This document shows, one piece after another, positions 1 to 11,422 of a DNA stretch of 64,000 bases (positions are counted from its first letter, which is position 1; every line of letters starts with the position of its first letter). Position numbers and translations under genes: made by a program. The notes below the pieces were generated by a model. It was not told where the DNA came from, ran no database searches, and saw nothing but the letters and a program-made list of their open reading frames with translations. Origin of the DNA: Branchinecta lynchi (Eukaryota; Arthropoda; Branchiopoda; Anostraca; Branchinectidae); contig JAKZAP010000009.1 of the NCBI GenBank assembly GCA_023053575.1, positions 21,991,869 to 22,055,868 of the forward strand. The letters are read 5' to 3'.

Positions 1-200
1 TAAGTAATTTATTTATGACCAGCCATTTTGAAAAGGCGGAGTGTTTTGAGTGTGCTTCCACTTCTACTTATTTTGGCAGTAGGATACTTATTTTCAGCCT
101 TTTCTACTTACCAAATTTTGTATTTACTTACCTAGACTGACCTAGACTACTTATTTTTTGGGTCTACTACTTATTATCTCAACATTTAATCTTTATTCAA
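1..200. repeat. TACTTATTT-rich degenerate repeat
   Basis: The first 200 bases carry many imperfect copies of TACTTATTT and a duplicated ACCTAGACT. This looks like a simple repeat or the edge of a dispersed repeat that continues to the left. No coding signal is visible. Confidence 0.4.
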
Positions 201-960
201 AAGCTCTTTTGTCTCCAGTTCTCTCTATTATAGCTGAAAAGCAGGTTGATTTTCAAAAAAATTCTGCAGGGCATGGTTTGACGTAAATCGGCTTTGTCAC
301 TATTGGCATTCAGAGTAGATGCACAAGTGAAGAAAAACACTATGATTTCACGGTTAGCCCTTGCTTTCATTTGGGATGCTTTGGAAAGGGGAAACTGGAT
401 GCTTGGGAAACTGCAACGGGTTTCATAATATTCTCTATTAGAAGGTGCCTTTTAACTGGTTTTAGGCCTGGGATTTGAGAAACATTTGTTCAAGAACCTG
501 TCGTGGAAATGGTTAAATATTGGCAGAAAAATGCTTGAAGCTGCTGTTAGGGTTTCACCCTCTCCGTTCTTGATAATTCTGAAAGTTCTTGGGTCTTAAT
601 GTTTGGTCCACATTAAAAGCTAGGATTTGCATGGGAAGCAGTTGAGTTCGGCAGAAAAAGAAAATGCAAATATCAGAACTTCGCCTGCAGCGGTCAGTTG
701 AATTTGGTCTTGGGTTTGGTAGTTCGGCCGCAGCAATAGGCATGTACTGTCCAAGTGTTCTTCGGAAAAGTGAAGCCTAGTAGCTGCATAATCAGCTGCC
801 GAGCTGCTCTTTTTGATTAGTTGTACTTACAAAATCTTATTTTTGAATTTTAACATTTTAAAGTAACTTAAAACTGGTTTAAAAACTTAAAACAATCTAG
901 CCTAATGGTCAAATTGTCATTAAATTGCTGGTGAAAATTTTGACTCTGCATCCTCCCTAT
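201..960. other. No recognisable feature
   Basis: Only short chance open frames occur here. I see no domain, splice-bounded exon or inverted repeat. It may be deep intron of the minus-strand CPEB-like gene if that gene continues left of the window. Confidence 0.4.
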
Positions 961-964
961 CGAA

Positions 965-1008
965 AATGCAATGCTCCAGCACTGCCCCCAGGCAGTGCTG
1001 GAGCACTG
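965..1008. repeat. Strong hairpin with 15 bp perfect stem
   Basis: The arms TGCTCCAGCACTGCC and GGCAGTGCTGGAGCA are separated by about four bases (CCCA). The stem is too short and the loop too tight for a normal animal microRNA precursor. It is more likely a small foldback or the centre of a decayed MITE. Confidence 0.6.
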
Positions 1009-2960
1009 CAATTGTACCAGGCATTCCTCAACTTCTCGAGGTACAGGAGGGGTATCCAACCTCAGACACGTCTTTCCTTCAGAATAATTTATCTGGTTTA
1101 AAAAGGAACCAATAAATATGACAAACACACTTGACTGATGGTTTACATATTGGATAAATAAATATTGGCTCAATCTTATTGTTACAAATATTTTCTTTTC
1201 AAACATGATCCCTTCATTCTAACCTTACCTCGATTGACTAGAAAATGATGAAAAAGGTAGCAACGTCAATAGCTAGAAAATCCCTTTTCAAAACAGCTTG
1301 AAAACAAAGAAAAGGCAGAGAATTTGAATATTTGAGGACACATGACTGTTCAAAAAGTCATATTTTGTCTCTTGACTGTCAGGACAGCATGTACATTTCA
1401 TTTTAACATTTTCGCGGCAAAAATCGAGGTAGTATAAAAACGAGGTCAGGTATCCCTCCTGTACAAGAAGGGTTGAGCCAGCAGGTCAACCACTAAAACA
1501 TGACGAAGATGCCTCAAACTGGTATGTGCGTGATTGCTTACTGTAGTCTAGGTAACTAGGTAAAAAAAGAGACTCCAGTTCAGGCTGATTAGGTCTGACA
1601 GACAGACAACAAAACCAATTATGGTAAGGTAGGTTGCACAAAAAGCTTGAGTAACATGAGAAATTATTGATTGTTCGAGTAAATAAAAATATTTGCATCA
1701 GGTCAGGGTCCCCAGACTTGTCACAAACTATAACCTTCTTTTAGAATCACATTTGTACGACATTCTCTGACCAGAAAATTCTTGCTGACACAACCTGACA
1801 GACAGACAACCTACTGGTTAACTCCAACTTGTGTAAAGTTTTGAGAATAGTTTTGAGAATAGCATAAATGGGAATTGTGGGATAGCAATGAAGAAGCTTA
1901 AACAACTACAATACAAAACAATATTGGAGGGTTGAGTAAAATCATTTACAACAAACTTTTTTTTCTAGCTGTTCAGGATCCCACTACAACTCTCAAACGT
2001 TGACTATGGTGATTTAGTCTGACAGACAGTAAGACCATTTATTTGAGAACCTATGATTGTCTCAGAATTAAACCAGGATTAATAATCGACAACATACGAA
2101 AACAAAAGAAAATACTTTCAGTTTATAAGTATTTCTTCAGCCTAAGGTTTAGCTATCTAGAAATCATGTTCGACTGTCCTTGAAATTCAGTCAGGCTGTT
2201 TTTTTATGTGCTATAAAGCTAAGACTATAGTGTAGCGCATTGAAATACTTCTACGCTGCTTGAAATGCTCTAATTTTTTACAGGTACAAATTCAGAAAAC
2301 GTGACGTCTGGCCAATAGATGCACATAATTCCAATGGTATCTACCAAGTAAAGCCCAGGATTTCTGACCTGTAGTACACCTGTGCATCACAGCATTGTGT
2401 CTAGATGTGTCGACTCACAGCTACAGCCATGTTTGCTAAACCCCGCTGACTGGTTCCACAGAGAGCTTTAGTAAATAGGTGAGTGTTTATCCTGGAAATA
2501 CATTTTTCACCAACTAATTCTAGGTGATAGGTTTACTGAGACCACGAAAGTACCATTAACACTGAAAAACTGCAGATACTCTCCATTTCTTCGGATTTTT
2601 ACTTGCAACTGTCTAGCCCCTCTGCTCACCACCTAGATGCGGTTCGGTGACGCCGGGATACAGAGATAATGAACCATCACTGAATAATTATCAGTTTATA
2701 TATCATACTGCGATGATTTCATCCTATTTTCAGTGTCTCATTTTATCTTTTTTCAAGTTCAAATTGGTTGCTATTTAGCACAAGGATGTTTCATGCCCCT
2801 AATCTTGGCTGGTATGGATGATTACCTAGAATTGAAAGGGTAGAAACCAGATTTCAAGGAAGAGTTGAAGGATAGATTAGGACTAGGTTTATCCAGGTTT
2901 GACACAGACTTTACAGTGATTTACATGCTGCTCTGCTGCTTTTGGCTGCAAGTATCGTGA
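1009..2960. other. No gene; scattered GACAGACAGACAAC motifs
   Basis: Open frames here are short and unconvincing. The motif GACAGACAGACAAC, or a close form, recurs near 1597, 1797 and 2020 at about 200 base intervals, which hints at a decayed tandem or dispersed repeat. Nothing else is recognised. Confidence 0.35.
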
Positions 2961-2966
2961 ATTTGA

Positions 2967-4020
2967 ACAAAACCAAAGGTTTCGGCTGGATCCCAAAATT
3001 TCATATTTGATCCAGACAACTGGATCTTCTAGATATCTGGTCTTCGCCAGACTCCTTGTAAATTTGTACTATTGAATGTTTACTTGTTGCTGAGATTCTT
3101 ACACTGATAAATATACACCATGGTAACTGATGCCACTATAACTGATATCATTGTAGCTGGTACCGTGATGACTGATACCTTGGTAACTGACACGATTGCA
3201 ACTGATACATTGGTAACTCATACCAGTGTAACTGATATCATGGTTGCCGAATTGCACTTTTACTCTGCGACAGACTGCCTATCTGCCTAGTGCCTACCGC
3301 CATGTAAACCCAGAGCGCTAGGTGTAAGATATGACGTCATCGACGCAGAGCTTTCGCGGATAAAGGGCAGGGTAGAGACTCGAAAATCGGTCAACAAATT
3401 TTTATTAAACTGTTACCAGATCCTTGCCGGATGCATTCTGACTTTTCGAACCAGCAAATGCCGTTTGGCAGATTAGTAGACTGATCGCATGCACATTTTT
3501 GTTTATCATTAGTATGATCAAACGTTGCAACAGTATATCTCCTCAATATGTATCGCTTAGTTTAAAACTTCATGCTAAATTCCCAGATTCAGCGCGAACT
3601 GCATATCCGGCGTGAAAATAATTTTCATATTCAGAAATCAGCATGTGCTCCTACCCCTGAATCAAACATCTAATCAACTTCAGATACAACTCTTACTTTT
3701 CCCAAAATATCCGCTTTTTGCCTGATTCCAAGTAAACTCCTTGTCCAGCGAAACTATTTTCATATTTGGATTCAGCATGTATCCTCACCTCTGAATCAAC
3801 TCGCTTGAAACATATTTTTTGTCCTCCCTTAATTTGAAACCCCTGCCCCACCCATAAATATAGCACTACAGAGCCCACCTTCGAACTATACTTTGACCCA
3901 AAGAGTCATCGTGTCAAATTTTAACAAAATATCTCAACCCTTTCCAGAGTTATCATGCTAACAGACGGACAATTTTTGCGATGCCATAGGCATCCTTCAC
4001 TTACGTTTCAGGATCCCAAA
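2967..4020 (+). mobile_element. GGGATCCC-family element, diverged long variant
   Basis: The left end (2967-3075) matches the family 5' end: an ACCAAAGG start, a GGATCCC palindrome, TTTGATCCAGACAA, then CTTCGCCAGACTCCTTG. The right part (3585-4020) has CCGG-type core sequence, the CCCCACCC stretch, an ACAGACGGACAA segment, and ends at GGATCCCAAA. Between them are a GGTAACTGATACC array and a stretch at 3360-3590 shared with the copy at 20400-20640. It is non-coding. The join of the two ends into one element is inferred. Confidence 0.6.
3111..3252. repeat. Minisatellite, ~18 bp units of GGTAACTGATACC type
   Basis: Around eight imperfect units of TGGTAACTGATACCAT occur in tandem. The motif GGTATCTGATACC also fills the ends of the MITE at 11423-11800, so the array may derive from that family. 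Confidence 0.65.
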
Positions 4021-4425
4021 CTCAGTTCGTCTGTATAGTTGCAAACTTCAGCCACCCTGAAGAGCCCCTTTAACCAAATGGTGATGGTGTTGACAAGCAT
4101 GAAACAAACGCTCTGAGGACAAGAAAACGAACAGGCATACACAACTTTCTGTCTGTGGAATTGTGACTTAGATAGACACGTCATATGTTTTTTTTTCTTT
4201 CTAGGCAAAAGCTACATTGGCATCACGAGTTTTTCCAGCTTCAGCACTCCCAGGGAAAAGGAATAGTTTTGACATTTTGTATTGATTAAAAGGTCAAAAA
4301 TTTTCGAATGATTGTGAATTACACAAGTTTATTTTTATATAGCCTACTCTGAAAAAACTTTGTCTGTGATAATCGAAGTTACTGTGTAGAGCTCATTGTT
4401 TCATCTACACCATAGAAGCAACATA
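4021..4425. other. No recognisable feature
   Basis: A 66-codon open frame on the minus strand has no recognisable motif and borders the repeat. I see nothing else here. Confidence 0.35.
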
Positions 4426-4428
4426 CAA

Positions 4429-5776
4429 CAAGACCAAAGGTTTCGATGGGATCCCAAAAATTCAATATTTGATCCAGACAATTGGGTCTTCTCTTCGCTA
4501 GACTCCTTGAACATTTTTACTATTAAAAGTCAGAAACAGGTTAAGGCCAAAAAGCTGATCATCTGAAAAAACCAAGTTCAGATATGGATTCAGCATGTTT
4601 GTGTTTACCCCTGTAAGTCATATCTGTTTTGACAAAAACTTCCTGCCTTACTTCTGCCAATTTCCCGGTTTCGGCCGAATTCCGGAACCGCCTGTCCGGC
4701 AAAAAAAAAGCTAAAAAACGAAATCAGCTTATCTTCTTTCCCCTATATCGAACATCTAATCAACTTCAAATTAAAATTTAACTTATAAAAAGTTTTCCGG
4801 TTCCAGCCGGATTCCGGGCGAACTATATGTCCAATAAAAAACGATTGTCATACACGGATTCAGCATCTCTTCTTACCCCTAAATCGGATGTCTAATCAAC
4901 TACAGATATTTGTAACAATTTTTCCGGTTTTGGCCGGATTTCGGACCAAATACTTGCCCGGCGAGAAAATGGTTTTCACCATCGTGTTCAGCATGTCTTC
5001 CTACCCCTAAACCCAACATCTAATCAACTTCAAATTAAAATTTAACTTATAACAAATTTTCCGGTTCCAGCCGGATTCCGGGCGAACTGTATGTCCGGGT
5101 AAAAAATGATTGTCATACACGGATTAAGCATCTCTTCTTACCCCTAAATCGGATATCTAATCAACTACAAATACTTTTAACAATTTTCCGGTTTTGGCCG
5201 GATTCCGAGCGAACTAATTGCCCGGCGAGAAAATGGTTTTCACCATCGTGTTCAGCACCCCTAAACCGAACATCTAATCAACTTCAAATAAAACGTTTAC
5301 TTTTAACAGACTTTCCGGTTTGTGCCGGATTCCGGGCTAACTACTTGTCCGGCGAAACGTGTTCACCATCGTGTTCAGCATGTCTTCTTACCCCTAAATC
5401 GAGCATCCAATCAACTTCAAATAAAACTTTTACTTTTAACAAACTTTCCGGTTTGGCCGGATTCCGGGCGAAATACTCGTCCGGCGAGAAAATGGTTTTC
5501 ACCATCATGTTCAGCATGTCTTCTTACCTCATAATCGACTGTCCTATTAGCTGTTTAAAAATATTTTGCTTGACCTTTAATTTAAACCCCCTCCCCCACC
5601 CCTAATACAAAGCCTATCAACAAACTTGACCTTACCCTTGACCCAACGAACCCCTACACCAAGTTTCATCAAAATATCTCATTCCCTTCGCGAGGTATCG
5701 TGCTTACAGACGGACGGACGGACAACTTTGGCAATGTCCTAGGTATCCCTCCACTTACGTTCTGGGATCCCAAAAA
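4429..5776 (+). mobile_element. GGGATCCC-family element, near full length, six core repeats
   Basis: It begins CAAGACCAAAGG and reaches GGGATCCC within 25 bases. Core units follow, marked by TTTTCCGGTT..GGCCGGATTCCG near 4793, 4920, 5058, 5185, 5309 and 5445, so the period is 124-138 bp. A unique stretch with CCCCTCCCCCACCCC and CACCAAGTTTCATCA comes next, then ACAGACGGACGGACGG, then CACTTACGTTCTGGGATCCCAAAA. There is no coding capacity. The layout (short end, core tandem repeats, ACGG microsatellite, palindromic 3' end) resembles pearl/CvA and Helentron-associated elements; that affiliation is inferred. Confidence 0.75.
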
Positions 5777-5912
5777 AATCAGATTGAGACTTTGAAAATA
5801 TGGATGGTATGGACCCTCAACTTTAGAACAACCCCTGGAGCAATTAGCTGTCTTGGGCACTTCGAACAGTGTTACGCCCATTCATGCTGCGATACACTTC
5901 ATCTAGTATTAC

Positions 5913-6058
5913 CAGGGGCGTCAGGACTGGGTCAAAACTGTCTTTTTTTGTTGTTGAAAACGGTCGTTTTTCTGCAGAAACAGTCGGTAAAAACTACCAG
6001 CCAGTCGGTAAATGCCTCGTCCCCCCCCCCCCAAACATTTTGGCTAGTAACGCCTCTG
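5913..6058. mobile_element. 146 bp hAT-type MITE with 8 bp target duplication
   Basis: Termini CAGGGGCGT and ACGCCTCTG are inverted, and the element is flanked on both sides by AGTATTAC (5905-5912 and 6059-6066). Eight-base duplications and CAG-starting ends are typical of hAT elements. It contains GTCGGTAAA motifs and a C tract, like the larger element at 26542-28698. Confidence 0.85.
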
Positions 6059-6359
6059 AGTATTACAATGAAGTAAACGATCAAAAACGAAATGTAGGAG
6101 CTAAGTCCATGCTGGCCAAGATTTGCTGTGGATTATAGTGATTTTGTCCCAACAGTGATATTTTTTATGATCGAACTAGCCCCCGGACATTTCAACAGAT
6201 GTCCCGCATCTGGTTTCAACATATGGAAAGGGCCTGCACTACTGATAGAATAGAAAGATATAGCCTATATTTTAGTGATGCACTTAAAACTGCATACGGT
6301 ATGGTAAAAGGTAAATTACAGTAAACCAAGCAATTTCTCTGCTGCACTCCAGCCCTCTT

Positions 6360-6473
6360 CTTCTACTTCTGTTACATCTGAAGAAATATTCAAGTTCTGG
6401 GAGCTGTTCAAGCACTTCTACTTCTGTTACATCTGCAGGAATATTCAAGTTCTGGGAGCTGTCCAAGCACAGA
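6360..6473. repeat. 55 bp tandem duplication
   Basis: CTACTTCTGTTACATCTG starts at 6363 and again at 6418, and each copy continues through ATATTCAAGTTCTGGGAGCT. The two units are nearly identical, so the duplication is recent. Confidence 0.7.
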
Positions 6474-6620
6474 TTAAGTATAGAAATTGCATTTATTTTT
6501 ATTTTTTTAGTTTTGAATCTGAGTTCGGTTTTTTTTTCTAAGATAGGATCCCAAAGCTCCAGAAACTGAATATGTGTGCTGCCACATATCTATGATTTTA
6601 GGATATGCTTTCTCTTAAAT

Positions 6621-6812
6621 TAGGATACGCCCCAAGGTATGAGCACTGGTGCTCAAGGTTGGGACACAATGACTTAGAAAAAGAGCATGCCAAATGAATG
6701 ATATACGCAGTATATGATATGGGACATACAAAATCAAGTTTTTTTGCAGACTGGTAGGTTATTGTGCCCTTGCTCCGCCATACCAGTGCTCATATCATGG
6801 CGCATCATCCCC
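6621..6812. mobile_element. ~190 bp inverted-repeat element
   Basis: GGATACGCCCCAAGGTATG followed by AGCACTGGT on the left pairs with ACCAGTGCTCATATCATGG followed by CGCATCATCC on the right. It is non-coding. I could not define a target duplication. Confidence 0.55.
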
Positions 6813-7023
6813 AAAAACTGTAGATATACTTCTTAAAACTCGAACTCTAACTGACAATTTGACTGAAATCCACAGAACAATCATTCAAAATTAATTTTAG
6901 TCAATAGTGCTAGCCAGCACAGGTTAAAGGAGTAGGCAGAGGCTATTTGAAGCTGATGGTATACCCCAATTTGCCTATGATCATGCATCTGTGGCAGATA
7001 GACCACCCCAGCGCTGACATATA

Positions 7024-7322
7024 CCCAATGAAAAATTTACAGACTGCAAAGTTACATGATAGCTTTATGAAAAAGTTGAATGTATTTATATGTAATAGTA
7101 AATAATGCTATGATTTCAGACTGGGCCAATCTTAAGCAGTAGTATCTAGCATCCTTTCTTACTATAGTAGCATCCAGTCTTGCTAGTTGTAGCATAGAAT
7201 AGAATGCAGTGACAACTGACAAGGTAGCCTTGACATAGAAATATGTAGTAGCATCAGTTCGTACTGCATGCTACTTTTCTGTACAACTTCGTACTACTAT
7301 TTTGGATAAATTTTTCCTCGGG
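7024..7322. mobile_element. MITE with CCCGATGAAAAATTT-type ends
   Basis: The left end CCCAATGAAAAATTTAC and right end AAATTTTTCCTCGGG are inverted. The interior carries repeated GTAGCATCCAGT motifs. A second complete copy and a third, opposite copy lie at 23984-24270 and 24332-24565. Confidence 0.7.
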
Positions 7323-7875
7323 AAGCTTGATATCTTCAAAGTTAGCTCATTAATAGCATACCTTGTTGAGGTTGTTGACTTGGGAGCTTTGGATGGGAAA
7401 TATGGCGCTACAGGTGAAAGATTACACAGGTTTGATGACACATTACGCCAATTTTTACCGAGATTAAGCAAAAGGTTGTTCACAACAGCAATGTCACCAA
7501 GCAGGTCCTTCATTTCAGCTTTCTCATCAGTGACACCCAAGCAGCTTGATACTACTGCACTCAAGACAAATGTAACCCGAGTGCCTCGGGCAACTAATTT
7601 TTTTTCAACTTGCATTTTTCGGCAAACTTCAACTTCCTCCCACCCAAATTTTAGATTTTAGTGTGGCTAAAATGCTGAACCTAAGACCCAACATAAGTGA
7701 TGCACCTTTCCACCAATTAAAACTACTAGTAAGGCCTCTCAGAGAAATTTTTGCAGTTTGTAGTACCCTTGTAAGTGCCGTTTTTAGATCCCACAAAATC
7801 ATGCCGCCTTATGAAATAACTTACAATTACCAACCCAACAGGAAGGTCTCACAATGAGGTTACTGTGGTATTGTG
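7323..7875. other. Unassigned, overlapping open frames of 114-119 codons
   Basis: The minus strand is open at 7271-7615 and the plus strand at 7302-7661, overlapping. The minus frame has a helical-looking stretch with EMKDLLGDIAVVNNLLL, but its end runs into the MITE at 7024-7322. I do not recognise a family and cannot tell which strand, if either, is coding. Confidence 0.2.
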
Positions 7876-8663
7876 CAGTCATGCACAAATCCTCAATTTT
7901 TGGGCATGGTGCCCCAACGTCTGGGCATGCCCGAACGTATGGGCATGGTACCCATACGTTGGAGCACCATGCTCTGGAGCATGGGCATGGTACCCCTGTG
8001 AAATTTGGATAAACTGAGACTGGTTACATACCTAAATAGGGCCTTCTCCCTGTCCTAGATCAAAAGATACCTGATTTTACTTTCTATTCAACCTCATTTT
8101 CCAATTTACAAAATGTTAGAGCACTTCCAAGATACATAGAGTTTTTTGGAGGCCACTTCTCTTCTAGTGGGCTTATCCTATCCTTTTCCAGAAAATTGCT
8201 GCTAGGTAGCATGGATGAGGCAAGCTTTTCAATCTGTTCACTGGAGCAAATATTTCCTTTAGATTGTTTGCCTTTTATTGTATTTATTTTGAGTTATTTT
8301 TTTTTTACCTGTTTTTACTCTGACTTTTGACTTTTTGACAACATGGAAAAGGATTGAGTAACCTAGTGGCAACTACCTGTAAAAGGATAGGGTAAACCCA
8401 CTGGGAAAGAAGTGGCCTCGACAAAACTCTCTGTATCTTGAAAGTGCTCTAACATTTTGGAAACTGGAAAATGAGGTTGGATAGACAGTGAAATCAGGTA
8501 TCTTTTGATCTAGGACAGGAAGAAGGCCCTATTTGTACCTATTTTGTACCATGTCCATACTCCAGGGTGTGGTGCCGTAACGTATGGGCACCATGCCCAT
8601 ACGTCCAGGCATGCCCAAACGTTGGGGCACCATGCCCAAAAACTGAGGATTTGTGTATGACTG
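7876..8663. mobile_element. 788 bp hAT-type foldback MITE with perfect 8 bp duplication
   Basis: The ends CAGTCATGCACAAATCCTCA and TGAGGATTTGTGTATGACTG are inverted with one mismatch and flanked by GTATTGTG at 7868-7875 and 8664-8671. The arms extend inward about 300 bases each, including several GGGCATGGTACCCATACG-type subterminal motifs and an AGGGCCTTCTCCCTGTCCTAG stretch mirrored near 8500. The loop is about 150 bases. No transposase is encoded. Confidence 0.9.
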
Positions 8664-8743
8664 GTATTGTGAGATCAAGAACAGAATATTAAACTGAAAA
8701 AAAAAACCATCAGATCTCAAGTGAAATCATGAGAAGTCAAATC

Positions 8744-9243
8744 AAATCAAATCATTTAATGTAAACAAGATACAGTCTCTCCTAGGCATAGCCCAAATAT
8801 GGTATCTTTTAGTCAAACAGTTAATACAAGAAAGATTTGTCAACGAGAAAAACAAAAAGAATAGGATAAAACGCACAAGTTACGAATTGTTAAAAGTACG
8901 AACAAAACTCGGCACAAAGCTTCGAGAATAACGCTGTGACCTGGAGTAAACCGGTGTCAGTTTTGGAACTTTCGCAGCCGCCTCTCTGGGGAGTCGGGAT
9001 CTGAGGGGGACAAAAGGAGGCGGGAGGAAGTTCTTGTAGATGGGGTGGAGGAGGAGGGTTGAGCCAAATTTTAGGCACAGTTTCTCTCGACGGACAAAAA
9101 GGGGGTCAAGTTTGTATTCTTTTAGATAAAAAGAGTAAGGCAGTGGGGAACCTCCGTAGATGATTTGTAGAGACCTCTTCTGAACCCGTTCAATTTTAGA
9201 AACAGAAGTAGAAACAATGAACCCAGTAAGATTCCATACCTTG
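8744..9243 (-). pseudogene. LINE fragment: reverse transcriptase C-terminus with 3' tail
   Basis: The minus strand from about 9243 to a TAA at 8880-8882 is open and gives the conserved C-terminal region of CR1/L2/Jockey-type ORF2: VSKIERVQKRSLQIIYGG, then VRREKLCLKFGSTLL, then SRSFVPSFVRTFNNS at the end. A 3' UTR of about 130 bases follows and ends in (AAATC)n as read on the plus strand. It is 5' truncated, as expected of a dead-on-arrival copy. No stop interrupts this fragment, so it may be fairly young. Confidence 0.8.
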
Positions 9244-9693
9244 CTAGAGTTATTTCCATGATGTGATAGACACTTCAGGCTGCAGTGGCCAATAGCCTCT
9301 TTGAGACGAAAATCAACCCATCATAATGCAGTTGCAAAACACCAGAGGAATCAAAAACAACTCTGACATAATACAGCCACTCAATAAAGGGTGTAATTGG
9401 TGTAAAACTGAAGAAAGATGTAACCTCTGCTGCAACAATCACAAATAATCGCACTTTCTTGAAGATTCGTAATTCATCTCTCAGAACACATGCACCAAAG
9501 CAATTTCGAATATTTTGTGGTTTGTCGCAGTCATGAAATGTCCATGGTACGTTGAGGTAGTGAGGTTCTGCAAGAACTCGGAAACGATAAAATCGGAAGC
9601 GATGGCGCGTACTATTTGGAAACTCTTTATTCTTGAAGTATTTACATGAATTAAATCGTAAATACTGTCCTCTGTGCTTTAAAGAATACTTAC

Positions 9694-9802
9694 CCTGTGG
9701 GTCCACCTGTTCTGGCCTCATGTAATCCGTCAAGTACATCTCAAGATTCCGCATAGAATCCAGCGGACTAGGATTATTTGCCATCACGCCCCGCTGTCGG
9801 TC
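9694..9802 (-). CDS. CPEB2/3/4 (Orb2)-like protein, internal exon
   Basis: The 109 bp exon has a clear acceptor (TTTTATATTCAG) and donor (CAGG|GTAAGT). It starts in phase 0 and ends in phase 1. It encodes 36 residues from DRQRGVMANNPSPLDSM to RPEQVDPQ. The motif NLEMYLTDYMRPEQ resembles the short helical stretch (SLEnxLxDxMRxEh pattern) that precedes the RNA-binding domains in CPEB2-4 proteins. It joins in phase to the exon ending at 21468, making an intron of about 11.7 kb filled with repeats. CPEBs bind U-rich elements in mRNA 3' UTRs and control poly(A) length and translation in the cytoplasm. The expected RRM and zinc-binding exons were not seen in 1-9693. Open sequence beyond this exon on either side reads into intron. 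Confidence 0.55.
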
Positions 9803-9969
9803 CTGAATATAAAATATACAATATATCATAAACAAATATAGCGTATGGTGGTAAAAAATTAACTGGTATTAAATAAAAAGAGCGTACAAAATGTCCCTGC
9901 CTAATGGGACATAAAAACTGACCCAGTGAAAGAGATAAATTCTGACGTCATCGTAGCAGGTTCGAGGGG

Positions 9970-10115
9970 CTGCCCACTCTCCGCCACTTTGTGTACACTA
10001 TGTTGCGCCACGCCTCCGCCACGCGCGCCATTCTTCCATCACGCGCGCCACTCATCCGCCTCTTGCTAAAAATTAGCTATTTTCGCCACGCGCGCCACCC
10101 GCCACGCGGTGTACA
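9970..10115. repeat. CpG-rich CGCCACGCGCGCCA minisatellite
   Basis: At least six imperfect copies of CGCCACGCGCGCCA or CCGCCACG occur in about 145 bases, bounded by GTGTACACTATG on the left and CGGTGTACACCG on the right. It is an island of CpG in AT-rich DNA within the long CPEB-like intron. It could be a repeat-derived regulatory island, but nothing proves that. Confidence 0.6.
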
Positions 10116-10149
10116 CCGATTTTTAGAGTGGCAACCCCTCGTGCAGGTT

Positions 10150-10985
10150 TTCCAATAGTCACTTGAATTGAGAAATTATACAGGTATTGTAAGACGTTAA
10201 AGCACAATGGACACTTCTAATGCTTTACTTTGTATTAAATGCTTCAAAAATAACCATTTCCGACTTCCTTTATAAGGCGCTACGAAAAACGGCCGTTTCC
10301 TTGTTATCCCTTGTCTTTACCTCTCTGGCATTTCGGCGATCCAAATCTCAGGAGCTGGGATATCGTGGCCGGAAGATTTAAAAACTCCCAGCAGTGCGTG
10401 ATAGAAAAGGATATATTTGAGATGTCACCAATAAGTCAAGCCGCAGATGCAGTTTACCTGATTGTTCTAGTGTTTCATCAGAAGTTCCATGGCTTACAGT
10501 GCCTATTATTTTTCTTTGTGGAATAGTGTTGTGAAGCTTGATTAACTTGATTTATAAAATGAACCAGAATATGCAATAAGCTTAAACAAATAACCTATTC
10601 AAATCTGAATTAGACAAGCTGATTTATGCATAAAATAAAGATCTACTAGAAGTGTTATAAGAAACATCACTTTTATCTTCTCCAAGCTAGTAAATTGAGC
10701 ATGTACTGGCCCAAAAAATTACGCTTTAAAATATCACAGAGAGGAAACTGTTGAAAAAGCCGCTGAGCTAGGGGGTAAGCATTGTTCCTAGGTTTTTACA
10801 GAGTGTGATTGGGGTAGTTTGATCTGCCTATTGAACTTTAACAATCTTACTTTAGCTGTTTAAACCTTGTTTTTTATTCACATTATTTCGTGTCATACGG
10901 TTTGGCTGATCTGATTTACTTCTAGTTTTGTTTACATCGTATTGCGCTACTCATCTCCTTCTCTGAGGGAAATAAATAAATAAAG
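10150..10985. other. No recognisable feature
   Basis: This is intronic sequence of the CPEB-like gene as modelled. Only short chance open frames are present. Confidence 0.35.
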
Positions 10986-10989
10986 TAAA

Positions 10990-11422
10990 AGGGCATTAGG
11001 CAACTAAATAGTGAGGAATCCAAGTTTTAAGTTTTGAACTATTATTGCGAGTTAACTTTAATATCGTTTCGCTGCAGTTCCGAAATTGTAACGATACCGT
11101 GTAAACTGATAGTGATAGCGATATAATTTCTGTCACGTATTTTATTTTATTTATACAACCGTCGAGTGTATTCTGAACGATAACAATAAACACTATCTAT
11201 TTGTCACACCGGCTACAAGGTATTAGGCCATTAAACAGTGAGGAATCAAGTGTTAAGTTTTAAACTTTTGTTGTTGTGTTGAACCAGTTCACTTTATTGT
11301 TGTTTTGCTGCACCATGTAAACTGATGGTGATAGCGATATAATTTCTGTGATCTATTTTATTTTATTTGTAGGCTACCACCGTCGAGTGTCTTTTGAGGG
11401 AACGATGACAACAAGAAACACT
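10990..11422. repeat. Tandem duplication, ~225 bp units
   Basis: Unit 1 (from GCATTAGGCAACTAAATAG) and unit 2 (from TATTAGGCCATTAAACAG near 11220) share long stretches including GTGAGGAATC, GATAGCGATATAATTTCTGT and CGTCGAGTGT. The second unit was later split by the MITE at 11423-11800, and unit 1 preserves the empty target site. Confidence 0.7.

Noticed and set aside
965..1008. MicroRNA precursor
   Set aside because: The stem is 15 bp with a loop of about four bases, too small for a Drosha/Dicer substrate.
5322..5605. Frames of 70-96 codons in core repeats as small proteins
   Set aside because: The same frames recur in every GGGATCCC copy only because the core unit is repeated; copies have shifts and stops and no conserved start.
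4429..5776. CRISPR array from the regular ~130 bp repeats
   Set aside because: Repeat units are long, degenerate and contiguous without unique spacers, in an animal genome.
9275..9835. 186-codon minus-strand open frame as one protein
   Set aside because: Strong splice signals cut it to the 109 bp exon 9694-9802; the rest reads into intron and has no motif.
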